Positions 16,521-24,443 of a stretch of 49,255 nt of DNA are shown here, one piece after another. The notes below the pieces were generated by a model. It was given only the letters and a program-made list of their open reading frames with translations. It had not been told where the DNA came from and ran no database searches. A program made the translations under genes and the position numbers. Each line of letters begins with the position of its first letter. Position 1 is the stretch's first letter. Source of the DNA: a bacterium (GTDB lineage: Bacteria > Elusimicrobiota > Elusimicrobia > UBA1565 > UBA9628). The stretch lies in the NCBI GenBank assembly GCA_021799485.1, contig JAJZAK010000014.1:1-49255 (forward strand). The letters run 5' to 3'.

Positions 16521-17558
16521 CTACTTCCGGAGCTTGATCACGACGATCGCGCCGCGCTGGGGGCCGTTGGCGAGCTCGATGTCCCCGCCCATTTTTTGAA
16601 GGAGACGCCGCGCGAGGCTCAGGCCCAGCCCCATGTGTCCCGTTTTGGCGGATTGGAAGGCGGCGAAGGGCTTCTCCAAAACCTCCTTGGGAAAGCCCGG
16701 CCCCGTGTCGAAAATAGCGAGGCGAATCTCATCGCCTCCTTCCGAGAGGGCGCTCTTGACGGTGACGCAGCCGCCGGGAGCGACGGCCTCATAGGCGTTT
16801 TTGAGGACTTGATGCGCCGCCAGCTTGAGAAGCTTCGGGTCGAGGGTGGCGGCGAACTCCGTTCCCGACGCCCTCACCAGGCTCGCCCGTTTGCGGCGCA
16901 TCGTCTTGGCCCAGGCCGACAAGACCCCGTCCAGAGCCGCTCCGACGAACTGGCCCATCAACTCCGCCGCCGGGACATTAACATGCATCCGCAGCAGCCG
17001 GATGGATTCCAGCGCCTCGCTCGCCGCGAAAAAAGCCTGGATCGCTTGGCGGCGCCGCTGCAGGTCGAGGGACGGGATGATGATCCTTAACCGCTTTTGA
17101 GTCTCGGCGAGAGGAATCTCGACCGCGTCCAAAATCTTCCCCCATGCCATTCCAAGGACGGCCTGCGGCTCCGCGAGACGCTTCGCGGGCTCCGGCTCAA
17201 GCGCCGCCTTGTCGGGGGAAGCCCGGGTCGGCGGCTCCGGCGCCGGAGGCTGCGCCGATGTTTTCATGCGCTCAATCGCCGCTTCTTTGGCCGCCTCGGA
17301 CGCGGCGATCTCGGCGTTCATCTGGGCCAAGCTCTCCTCGTAAGCCTCGATATCCGCCACGGCGTCGTCGAGCTCGCGGCCGACGCTGCGGCCGAGGTCC
17401 TGCCAGAGCGCGGAGGATTCGGGACGCTTCGAGCGCCGGACGTCGGCGCAAAGGGACTCCAGATCCTCTAGAAGTAGAAGAGAAGGGTCCGGGGGGCTAG
17501 GTTGGTGGTGGGAGGGCGCGTCCTGCCCATGCACGGCTTCAGGTTCGGTTTCGTCCAT
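16521..17558 (-). CDS. Soluble histidine-kinase-like ATPase lacking the phospho-acceptor His
   Basis: 345 residues with no signal or membrane segment. Residues 25-100 look like a charged coiled coil, followed by a Pro-rich linker (102-130), a helical region (about 135-225) and a HATPase_c domain (about 235-345). The ATPase boxes are intact: N box HQVLKNAYEAV (Asn254), G1 DTGPGF (Asp284), F-box-like PFAAFQ, G2 GHMGLGLSLARRLL. In the helical region AVEIPLAETQKRL sits where a kinase has HExxxPL, with Val in place of His. If this is a degenerate dimerisation domain it cannot autophosphorylate there. It is last in the operon, 21 nt after the FliF-FliG gene, and may act with the upstream sensor kinase or the FliG domain. 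Confidence 0.75.
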   Translation of the reverse strand: MDETEPEAVHGQDAPSHHQPSPPDPSLLLLEDLESLCADVRRSKRPESSALWQDLGRSVGRELDDAVADIEAYEESLAQMNAEIAASEAAKEAAIERMKTSAQPPAPEPPTRASPDKAALEPEPAKRLAEPQAVLGMAWGKILDAVEIPLAETQKRLRIIIPSLDLQRRRQAIQAFFAASEALESIRLLRMHVNVPAAELMGQFVGAALDGVLSAWAKTMRRKRASLVRASGTEFAATLDPKLLKLAAHQVLKNAYEAVAPGGCVTVKSALSEGGDEIRLAIFDTGPGFPKEVLEKPFAAFQSAKTGHMGLGLSLARRLLQKMGGDIELANGPQRGAIVVIKLRK

Positions 17559-17579
17559 CTCCCATCCCCTTCCCTGCCG

Positions 17580-19085
17580 TCAGGCCGCTTCCTCGGCTCT
17601 GAGCATGATCTGGCCGCGGGCCGCCATCGCATGCGCCTGGACCACGATCTTGGACCGGGCCTCCGCCACCTTCTGGCGGGTCTGCGGCATCTCCATCGCC
17701 TCGCGCACGACGGAGCGCGACCCCGCGAGAAGCTGATTGAGGACCGCGGAGACGACCTCGTCGGGAGCTCCGCGCAGGGCGATGCCCCACTCCTCGTAAT
17801 GGACGGCCATGATGAGCCGACGCAGGTCGGGAGGCGAGAGCTTGATGATGTCCTCGAAGGGGAAAAGGGCCTTCTCAACCTCCGCCGCGCGCTCGGGCTG
17901 CGCGGCGGAGAGGTCCCCGATGACGGTCTCCCTCTGCTCCTGAGAGAGGTGGCTGAGGATGCGGCCGAGCTTTTCGCTCCCCTGGAGGGAATATTCGACG
18001 GCGGTTTTAAGCCGGCTCTCCAGCATCGCAAGCCTCTCCGGATCCGCCATCTGAAGCGCCGCGAGCGCATGCGAGACGCCCGTCTGCGTCGCGGAGGGCA
18101 GGGCCGCGAAGATGGCTCCGGCCAAGTCGGGATTCGTGTTGGCGAGATAGGCCGAGAGGAGCGCGATATCCTCGGGAGTCTCGGTCGCGAGGATGCGCGC
18201 CAACTCGTCGGGCTTGCGAGCCGAGAGAAAGTCGAATCGGCGGCCAAGGCCGGGCCGCTCCCCGCCCTCCTCGCCCAGGAGATCCGGCATTTCTCCCGGC
18301 AGGAAATCCCCGCCCAAGCCGCCCGAGAGCTGGGCCGGGATGGGGGCGCCGCTCTTGGCTCCTCCGGCGGTGATGGTCGCCATGATGCGCCCCGTCACCT
18401 CGCCGGCAAAGGCGCGGATCATCCGCATGCCGGCCCAGTAGGCGAATAGTCCCATGAAGACCGCCAGGCCCGCGGCGCCCCCGAAGAACGCCACCATCCG
18501 AATGCCCGATTCGTTCTCGAGCGCGGCCTTCCAGGGGGGCAGGAGCTGGGCCCGCACGATGTTGAGCTCGTCGCCGCGGCCGAAATTGAGATGGAGGAGA
18601 CTGCCCAGGAGCTTCTGGATAGCGGCGAGTTGCTTCTCGCCGACGCTCGAGTCAAGGACCACCGATACCAGGATACGCTTGATCGTGTAGCCGCTGATCA
18701 CGAGGTTCTGCTGGTTCTTGTTGTAGAAATCAAGCTTCTGCTGCTGGACGATGACGTCTGGAGCGTATCCCGGCAGCTCAGAGGGCGGATTAGCCTGGTC
18801 GGAGGAGACCGGGGTCATGCGTTCGCTCGCGGTATTGGACTGTGTTTGTTCGCCGTCCACGCTCACGATAACCTTGGCCCTCCCCTGGCCAAGGAGGGCC
18901 GTCAGGAAATCTTCCGCCTCGGCCCGGATCTTGGAGGCGATCTCCGTCTCGCTGGCCGCGTGGATCGTGGAAACCCCCATCGTCGCAACGGCGACGGCGG
19001 CAAAAGCGGCAAGCGCGGCCCCCCACCTTCGCCGGGGCGACGGCAAAGACCGCCGTGTCTGCGGATTCCGCCGTTTCTTCATCAT
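17580..19085 (-). CDS. FliF (C-terminal ring domain)-FliG fusion protein
   Basis: 501 residues from the ATG at 19085. Order: basic N-terminus and signal/TM helix (about 21-44); a FliF/YscJ-type region, with ILxxxxG-like AEDFLTALLGQGRAKVIVSVD (57-77) and the FliF C-terminal pattern GYTIKRILVSVVLD (132-145) then LNFGRGDELNIVRAQLLP (166-183); a TM helix (about 197-222); a linker; and FliG middle and C-terminal domains (about 290-495). FliG signatures include TPEDIALLSAYL (EHPQ-like motif), GSEKLGRILSHL, LFPFEDIIKLSPPDLRRLI and ALRGAPDEVV. FliF forms the flagellar MS ring and FliG is the rotor switch protein on it. The first two FliF ring domains and the FliG N-domain are missing. No other flagellar gene is in the window. 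Of the torque-helix charges only some appear conserved by eye. Confidence 0.85.
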   Translation of the reverse strand: MMKKRRNPQTRRSLPSPRRRWGAALAAFAAVAVATMGVSTIHAASETEIASKIRAEAEDFLTALLGQGRAKVIVSVDGEQTQSNTASERMTPVSSDQANPPSELPGYAPDVIVQQQKLDFYNKNQQNLVISGYTIKRILVSVVLDSSVGEKQLAAIQKLLGSLLHLNFGRGDELNIVRAQLLPPWKAALENESGIRMVAFFGGAAGLAVFMGLFAYWAGMRMIRAFAGEVTGRIMATITAGGAKSGAPIPAQLSGGLGGDFLPGEMPDLLGEEGGERPGLGRRFDFLSARKPDELARILATETPEDIALLSAYLANTNPDLAGAIFAALPSATQTGVSHALAALQMADPERLAMLESRLKTAVEYSLQGSEKLGRILSHLSQEQRETVIGDLSAAQPERAAEVEKALFPFEDIIKLSPPDLRRLIMAVHYEEWGIALRGAPDEVVSAVLNQLLAGSRSVVREAMEMPQTRQKVAEARSKIVVQAHAMAARGQIMLRAEEAA

Positions 19086-19120
19086 GGACGCACGAATGTT
19101 ACCGGACAATCTGTGGCCAA
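19082..19120 (-). other. Possible 12-codon leader cistron with very strong Shine-Dalgarno
   Basis: AAAGGAGGT (19135-19127), overlapping the kinase stop codon, is followed after six bases by TTG and 12 codons ending in TGA (19084-19082). That TGA lies within the ATGATG start of the FliF-FliG gene. The Shine-Dalgarno sequence is out of frame and too far from the ATG to serve it directly, so the mini-cistron could couple translation. A simpler alternative is that the annotated start of the fusion gene is wrong, although no in-frame start lies nearer the Shine-Dalgarno sequence than the TTG at 19109. Confidence 0.35.
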
Positions 19121-19133
19121 AATATTACCTCCT

Positions 19134-20537
19134 TTAAATACGCCGCGCCAGGGGGGCCGCCGGGGCGGATTCCGGAAGGACGACGGGGGCTGGAATCTCG
19201 AAGGTGAATCGGCTTCCGCGCCCGACCTCGCTTGAGACCCCGATCAAGCCGCCGTGCATCTCCACGATCGCTTTCGAGATGGCGAGCCCCAGCCCCGTCC
19301 CGGTCGCCCTCAAGGGATTGCGGATGCGTTCAAAGGCGCCGAACACGCGCCCCATGTCCTCCTGGGGAATCCCCACTCCCGTGTCCTCGACCGAGACCCG
19401 GACGGCCGCGTCCGGGCCCTGCCCGCCGGCAGGCAGGCGCTCCAGACGCACGCGGACGCCCCCGCCTTGCGGCGTGAACTTGACGGCATTGGAGATCAGG
19501 TTCGTGACGACCTGCGTGATGAGGTCCGGGTCGACCACGGCAGGAACCGCGCCCTCCGGAAGATCGACCGAAAGCTTAAGCCCCGCCTCCTCGGCCTTCG
19601 GCTTGAAAAAGAGCACCGCGTCCTCGACGAGAGAGCGCATCTCCGCCGGTCTCGGACGGCAGTCGAACTTGCCCTTCTCGACGCGGGAGAAGTCGAGAAG
19701 ATTCCCCACGAAGTGCCCCAGGCGCGAAGCGTTCCTGCGGATGCGCTCCAGCGCCTCCTTCTCGTCCGGGGGCCGCGGCCGCTCCAACGACAAAAGCTTT
19801 TTAAGATAGGTCTCGATAAGCGCCAAGGGCGAGCGCAACTCGTGCGTCACCGCGGCGACGAAGGTCTTTTTCATCTCTTCCAGCTCGCCCAGCTTGACCG
19901 CCATCTCGTTGACGTCTCCCGCGAGCGCGGCGAACTCGTCGGCCCCGTCGAGATGGGCGCGCACCTTCAGATGACCTCGCCCGATCTCGGACAATGCCGC
20001 GCGAATGCGAAGGAAGCGCCGCGTCATGCGCCAGCCGACGATAAAGGACGCCAGGATCGCCAAAGGCACGACCCCGACGGCGACGCGCCCCAAATCCGCG
20101 AGAAGAAGCTTCCGGGCGGCCCCTAGATCGCGGTCGAGCGCCCTGGGCGAGAAGGTGACCGCGACGCGCATGCCTGCTTGGCCGGGCTCGATCGGCGGCA
20201 CGTCGACGATCTTGGTCGACGAGCTCGGGGCGGCGGGACCGGGTCCCCTCCAGCCGTGGATGCCCCGCCATTCCCCGTTGAGATAGACCCGGCATCCGGC
20301 CACTTCCCTCCTATCCCGCTGCAAATACCACAGGTAGTCAAAGAGCATCAAGGGATCCTTGGCGAGCTGGGACTCCCGGGCCATGTTGCGGACGTTCTCG
20401 AGCAAAAGGCGGGCGCGCTCCGCCTGGGATCTTTTCAAGCCCTGCGTCTCGATCGCCAGGAACACGCCGCCCGAGACCAAAATCGTCGCGATCGCGACGG
20501 CCGTCACCGCCAGGCCGAATTTCGTCCTGATGCTCAT
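19134..20537 (-). CDS. Membrane sensor histidine kinase (HAMP-HisKA-HATPase)
   Basis: 467 residues. TM helix 1 at about 8-29, a periplasmic sensor of about 120 residues, TM helix 2 at about 148-170, a HAMP-like segment (about 170-222), a HisKA domain with THELRSPLALIE (phospho-acceptor His232), and a HATPase domain with N box (VVTNLISNAVKF), G1 (DTGVGIP) and G2 (GTGLGLAISKAI). All key residues are present, so it should autophosphorylate. It starts in an ATGA overlap with the PorV-like gene and precedes the FliF-FliG fusion. The likely partner is the divergent OmpR-type regulator at 24444, although that receiver is atypical. Confidence 0.92.
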   Translation of the reverse strand: MSIRTKFGLAVTAVAIATILVSGGVFLAIETQGLKRSQAERARLLLENVRNMARESQLAKDPLMLFDYLWYLQRDRREVAGCRVYLNGEWRGIHGWRGPGPAAPSSSTKIVDVPPIEPGQAGMRVAVTFSPRALDRDLGAARKLLLADLGRVAVGVVPLAILASFIVGWRMTRRFLRIRAALSEIGRGHLKVRAHLDGADEFAALAGDVNEMAVKLGELEEMKKTFVAAVTHELRSPLALIETYLKKLLSLERPRPPDEKEALERIRRNASRLGHFVGNLLDFSRVEKGKFDCRPRPAEMRSLVEDAVLFFKPKAEEAGLKLSVDLPEGAVPAVVDPDLITQVVTNLISNAVKFTPQGGGVRVRLERLPAGGQGPDAAVRVSVEDTGVGIPQEDMGRVFGAFERIRNPLRATGTGLGLAISKAIVEMHGGLIGVSSEVGRGSRFTFEIPAPVVLPESAPAAPLARRI

Positions 20538-22519
20538 GGGTGTTGGTTCATCAGCTTGATGCGTTCAAGCGCCTTCTGCGCCGGGAGGTTCTGCGGGTCG
20601 ATCTGGAGGATCCAAAGGAACATCGCCTCCGCCTGCAGATACTCGCCGCGGGCGTAATGCTCGATCGCCCGGTTGTAGAGCCTCTCGACAAAGCGGGGGT
20701 CGGCGACCGCCTTCTTGGGCGCGGCGCCGACCGCGGCCTTCGGGGCGGTCTGGCCCGGGAGCGCCAAGCCAGGCTGTCCCTGCTTGCCGAGCCGCGAGCG
20801 GGCGAGCGGCAAGTAGGTGTTGATGGCCTCGATCTCGCCCGGCCGCTTCTCGAAGCGCAGGGCCTTCTCCCACGCGAGCGCCGCATCCTCGTAGCGGCCC
20901 TGGGCCCAGTCCAAGGAACCCATCCGCTCAAGCGCCGTCGGATCATCCCCGTTGAGATAAAGAGCATCCTCGAGGATGCGCCGCGCCCGCTCGTAGTCGC
21001 CCCTGGTGCTGGCGATTTTCGCCCGATGGACGAGTTCGCCGAGGAAGCCCTCGGGGTTGTCGGGGCTCACCGTCACGGCCTTGAGTCCCGTGCCCTTCTC
21101 GACATCCTTAAGATAGACCCCCACCGTCTCGTCCTCGGGCGTCAGGCTTAAAGCGTAGGCGTCCTCCAGGATCGCGTGCCGGTCATCGCCGTAAGCGAAA
21201 TGGCCCAGGCCCGAGGAAAGCAGGACCTCCCACTTCTCGACGGGATGGGTATACTCGGGGTAGGCGTCGGCGTTGACCTTGAGCCTCCGGAGCAGCCTCG
21301 TGTAGGACATGTCAAGCGGCGGGGTCTTCTGCTTCTGGCTTTGGATATAGGCGTCCATCGCGTCGGCGGCCTTGAGATAGAGCCCGGCGTCCACGAAGGC
21401 GCGCACCGTGGCAAGGGCCGGATCCCTGAGATCATGCGGGTCCCTCATGTCGTTTTTCTCGAGCTCCCCGATCTTCACCTTGGCGGGCGGCGGGTTGAGA
21501 AGATCCTTGGCCTTTCGCAGGAGGCCGCGCGAGATCTGATCCTCGACGGTCGTCGCGCCAAAGTTGAAGGTCAAGTCCACGCGCTGAGTGCCGGAGGTTC
21601 CCGGGATGCCCGACACCGGCATCATGAAGCCATAGTCGACCTGGAACTTGTCCAAGCGGTAGCTCAATCCCAGCGTGATCTGCTCCCACTGGCGGCTGCC
21701 GTAGCCCATGGAGCCTCGGAGCCCGAAGGTGCCGAACTCAAGCGTCGGAAAATAGCGCTCGGCCGCCGCGATCGCGTCGGTATCATAGCCGCCGACGGGG
21801 TCGGGGTCCTCGTCGAGTTCCCCGTCGATGTTCATCCACGTGGTCTTGTAGGCCAGGCCCCAATGGGCGCTGGGCGAGACCTTGTCGGCGCCGCTGAAGG
21901 CCACGTTGGGGCTGTTCACGTTCTGAAGGTCGAGCCCCGTCTGAATCTTTTTGTCGGGGAAGCGGTAGAGGGCCGCGAGATCGGCCGACGGCGCCGTCGC
22001 GTTGCTCTTGCCGGAAAGCACGGTGTTGGCGCCTTCGCCGCATTGGAACCCGCTGCATCCCGTCGCGCTTTGCGCGTCCTGAGAGAATGAGCGGTCAAGA
22101 TATTTGGCGTTGAGGCCCAAGTAGAGCTGCCCCTTCGTTTCGCTCTTGAAGACGCTCTTGCCGTAGGAGAAAAAAATCTCCTGCTCATCGTAGAGGCTGT
22201 TGAGACCGAAGCGCTGGTACATGAAGCCGCCCGAGCCGTAGCGGCCGTCTTTGCCCAGAGGCTGGGCATAGGCCGCCTGCTGGACGCCGAGATTGGAGCC
22301 GTCGGAGAGGCCCATGTAGAGGGCCGAGTAGGCGACAGAGGCCTCGGGGCCCTCGAGTTGAGGCAGGCCCGCGGGATTATAGTAGATGGCGTAAACGTCG
22401 TCCGCGAGGCCCGTGAAGGCGTTGCCCATGCCCGGCGCGCGCGCGCCCGCCCCCAAGTCCTGGAACGCCGCTTGCGCGGGGGAAGCGAGGAGGAGAAGCG
22501 CCCAGAGGATCGCTCTCAT
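20534..22519 (-). CDS. PorV/PorQ-like outer-membrane barrel with C-terminal TPR domain
   Basis: 661 residues. A signal peptide (MRAILWALLLLASPAQA) is followed by the PorV/PorQ (UPF0164) N-terminal pattern GAGARAPGMGNAFTGLADD and DDVYAIYYNPAGLPQL, then alternating beta strands of a FadL-like barrel to about residue 325. The remaining half is alpha-helical with TPR-like repeats (ERARRILEDALYLNGDDP; YEDAALAWEKALRFE; ARGEYLQAEAMFLWIL). PorV in type IX secretion shuttles cargo that carries C-terminal sorting domains; PorV homologues also occur in phyla without a proven type IX system. The barrel-TPR fusion is not the standard PorV layout. It overlaps the genes on both sides by ATGA. Confidence 0.8.
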   Translation of the reverse strand: MRAILWALLLLASPAQAAFQDLGAGARAPGMGNAFTGLADDVYAIYYNPAGLPQLEGPEASVAYSALYMGLSDGSNLGVQQAAYAQPLGKDGRYGSGGFMYQRFGLNSLYDEQEIFFSYGKSVFKSETKGQLYLGLNAKYLDRSFSQDAQSATGCSGFQCGEGANTVLSGKSNATAPSADLAALYRFPDKKIQTGLDLQNVNSPNVAFSGADKVSPSAHWGLAYKTTWMNIDGELDEDPDPVGGYDTDAIAAAERYFPTLEFGTFGLRGSMGYGSRQWEQITLGLSYRLDKFQVDYGFMMPVSGIPGTSGTQRVDLTFNFGATTVEDQISRGLLRKAKDLLNPPPAKVKIGELEKNDMRDPHDLRDPALATVRAFVDAGLYLKAADAMDAYIQSQKQKTPPLDMSYTRLLRRLKVNADAYPEYTHPVEKWEVLLSSGLGHFAYGDDRHAILEDAYALSLTPEDETVGVYLKDVEKGTGLKAVTVSPDNPEGFLGELVHRAKIASTRGDYERARRILEDALYLNGDDPTALERMGSLDWAQGRYEDAALAWEKALRFEKRPGEIEAINTYLPLARSRLGKQGQPGLALPGQTAPKAAVGAAPKKAVADPRFVERLYNRAIEHYARGEYLQAEAMFLWILQIDPQNLPAQKALERIKLMNQHP

Positions 22520-24285
22520 CGGATGACCACCACCGTGCCGGTCCAGGTCTGGCCTCCGGCGCTGATTTCATAGATGTAGACGCCGCTCGAGACCACGCGT
22601 CCATGGGACTTGGCGTCCCATCTCAAGAGCTGCAAGGTCGATGAGGCGGGCAAATTGCAGACGGGGCCGCCGTCGGTGAAGTCCGAGCCGGCGTTCTGAT
22701 TGACCGACATGTTCGAGACGAAGGCGCCCCGGATGTCGAAGATCTTGCCCGACAGGGACGTGCTTCCGTTGGGGACGGTCACTCGGAAGCAGACATATTG
22801 GTCGTTGTTGCCGAACGGGGTGATTTCCTTGTTGGAGATGTCCGAACCGGGATCGAAGGAGACGCTCGTGGGCCTCGTGATCCCGCGAAGCTGGTACTGG
22901 CCGAACGCCATGGTCTGGATGTTGACGTAATTGGCGGCGGAGACGACCGTCCCATAGACCGGCACCCAGCCGCCGTTGACGGCGCCTCCATTGTTCCAGA
23001 AGGCGGCCAGGTTGTCCGGAGAGTCGAGGGGCGAAAGGCTCGATGGCACGACGGCGCCGGTTGTCGAAGTCGTGATCGCGTAGTAGAGATTCATGTTCGC
23101 GGCCGTGGTCAGCGTCAGGCGGGAGTTGAGCGCGATGCCGTCCGTCACCGCGGGGACTGTGACGTGATCCGCGTCGAACTCCACGGCCTTGTAGACCCCG
23201 GCGCTCGCGCTGACCTGGGAGATGTTCTCCAGGGTCGAGAAGGCGTAGTCCATGACGGCCGTCATGGCCGAGGCGGGGATGTCCATCGTGCTCACCCCGT
23301 CCACGCCGACGATCCAGCCGTCGCCGGTCGCGGCGGCGCGGATAATGGAGGGGACGGAAGACCCGTTCTGGTTGAGGGCGACAACCTCGTAATAAGAATT
23401 GGTGTTCCCCGCGATCGGGTCGACGCACTCAAGAGCGGATACGGTCGAAATGTACGTCGAGGCCCCCGCGGTGCAGGTGCTCGTGATGTCGTCCCATTGG
23501 CCGCCGGCGGGGATGGTCGCCCGGTACACTTTATAGCCGGTCAACTCGGTCACGGTCGGGTTCGAGGGATTGGTGAAAGGCGTGCCGTCGGCGAAGTATT
23601 CGACCGGACCCCAGGAGAGCGCGACCGAGATCGGAGGGCCGGCCGCCGTCGAGATCGCGACCTCGATCGGCTGGAGGGGCGCGGCCGCGGTCGCCGCGCC
23701 GCCGGAGAACGGACCGTACATGCCGTCAGCCTCCTGCGCCTCGATCGCGAAAAAGTAGGCGTCGCCTTTGATGGGGACGCTCGCCACGAAGGACTGGCTC
23801 GATCCCTCGACGGCGGGCGACGGGAACGGCCCCGACAAGGTCGCCGCGGCGGCGAAGGCCGCCGTCGAGAGCGAGGGCGCGTCGGCGGCGGTCGTCGAGT
23901 ACTTGATCAGGTAGCTGCGGGCCGAGGTGCCGGGGGCGTAGGCGTCGTTGCCCACGGCCGTTAGGGTGAACGTCACTTGGCCTTGGGCGTTGACCGGGGA
24001 GACGGTGAATGTATTGACGCGGCCCGGATAGAAATAGATGCCCATCAAGCCCACCCGGGCCACGAAGCCTCCGGCGGAAACCGTGGTTTGGGCGATGTCC
24101 GAGAGCGCGGATACGTTCGAAAAGCTGGTGCCGGTGGAAACCCCGCCGCCGTCGTCCAAGGCATAGCTCGACATCGAGAAGTTGCCGGTCGAAGTGAGAA
24201 TTTGCGCAACGGCGGGCGTCGAGACCGCGAGGCAAAGCCCGACCGCGCAGAGAAGGACCCTAAGAGAAAAGCGGGAATTCCTCAT
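22516..24285 (-). CDS. Secreted fibronectin-type surface protein with C-terminal sorting-like domain
   Basis: 589 residues from the ATG at 24285. The signal peptide ends TPAVAQ. One or two fibronectin-III-like domains follow (ARSYLIKYSTT; ELTGYKVYRATIP; NSYYEVVALNQNGSS). The C-terminal 90 or so residues match the FlgD-Ig or type A sorting-domain layout: GKIFDIRGAFVSNMSV, LRWDAKSHGRVVSSGVYIYEI and a final GTVVVIR. Such domains direct proteins through PorV-type outer-membrane export and anchoring. The PorV-like gene directly downstream supports a cargo-carrier pairing. It is first in the operon. The longer open frame (to 24330) is not used because the signal peptide starts at 24285. Confidence 0.8.
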   Translation of the reverse strand: MRNSRFSLRVLLCAVGLCLAVSTPAVAQILTSTGNFSMSSYALDDGGGVSTGTSFSNVSALSDIAQTTVSAGGFVARVGLMGIYFYPGRVNTFTVSPVNAQGQVTFTLTAVGNDAYAPGTSARSYLIKYSTTAADAPSLSTAAFAAAATLSGPFPSPAVEGSSQSFVASVPIKGDAYFFAIEAQEADGMYGPFSGGAATAAAPLQPIEVAISTAAGPPISVALSWGPVEYFADGTPFTNPSNPTVTELTGYKVYRATIPAGGQWDDITSTCTAGASTYISTVSALECVDPIAGNTNSYYEVVALNQNGSSVPSIIRAAATGDGWIVGVDGVSTMDIPASAMTAVMDYAFSTLENISQVSASAGVYKAVEFDADHVTVPAVTDGIALNSRLTLTTAANMNLYYAITTSTTGAVVPSSLSPLDSPDNLAAFWNNGGAVNGGWVPVYGTVVSAANYVNIQTMAFGQYQLRGITRPTSVSFDPGSDISNKEITPFGNNDQYVCFRVTVPNGSTSLSGKIFDIRGAFVSNMSVNQNAGSDFTDGGPVCNLPASSTLQLLRWDAKSHGRVVSSGVYIYEISAGGQTWTGTVVVIR

Positions 24286-24339
24286 GGATTTATCGGCGCG
24301 CCCGGCGGAACAGGCCTCTATAAATATCAACGTGGTGCT

Positions 24340-24383
24340 AGTCTAGAAACGGCATTTCCTATTTTCATTTCGAAGTTACGAAA
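24340..24383 (-). promoter_or_regulatory. Promoter with conserved dyad block for the FliF-FliG operon
   Basis: The 27-nt block at 24383-24357 (dyad TTTCG-N6-CGAAA, then an A-rich tract to AATAGGA) matches the one at 2490-2464 in 24 of 27 positions. Eleven bases downstream is TAGACT (24345-24340), at the same place as TATAAT in the other promoter. The -10 lies 54 nt before the ATG, versus 50 nt in the other. A shared activator binding at the -35 position is inferred. Confidence 0.65.
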
Positions 24384-24396
24384 GATGGGGATTTAA

Positions 24397-24425
24397 TTAT
24401 GATTTTTTTATGATTTTGATATAAT
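24397..24425 (+). promoter_or_regulatory. Promoter of the OmpR-type regulator gene
   Basis: TTATGA (24397-24402), a 17-nt spacer and a perfect TATAAT (24420-24425). Transcription would begin near 24432, giving a leader of about 12 nt without a Shine-Dalgarno sequence. It is back-to-back with the operon promoter and 14 bases from the conserved block. Confidence 0.55.
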
Positions 24426-24443
24426 GTTCTTGATATTCAAATT

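Noticed and set aside
17580-19085. Type III secretion (SctJ/YscJ) assignment for the ring domain
   Set aside because: The C-terminal FliG domains and the FliF-like RGD-type motif favour FliF, and no type III secretion genes are present.
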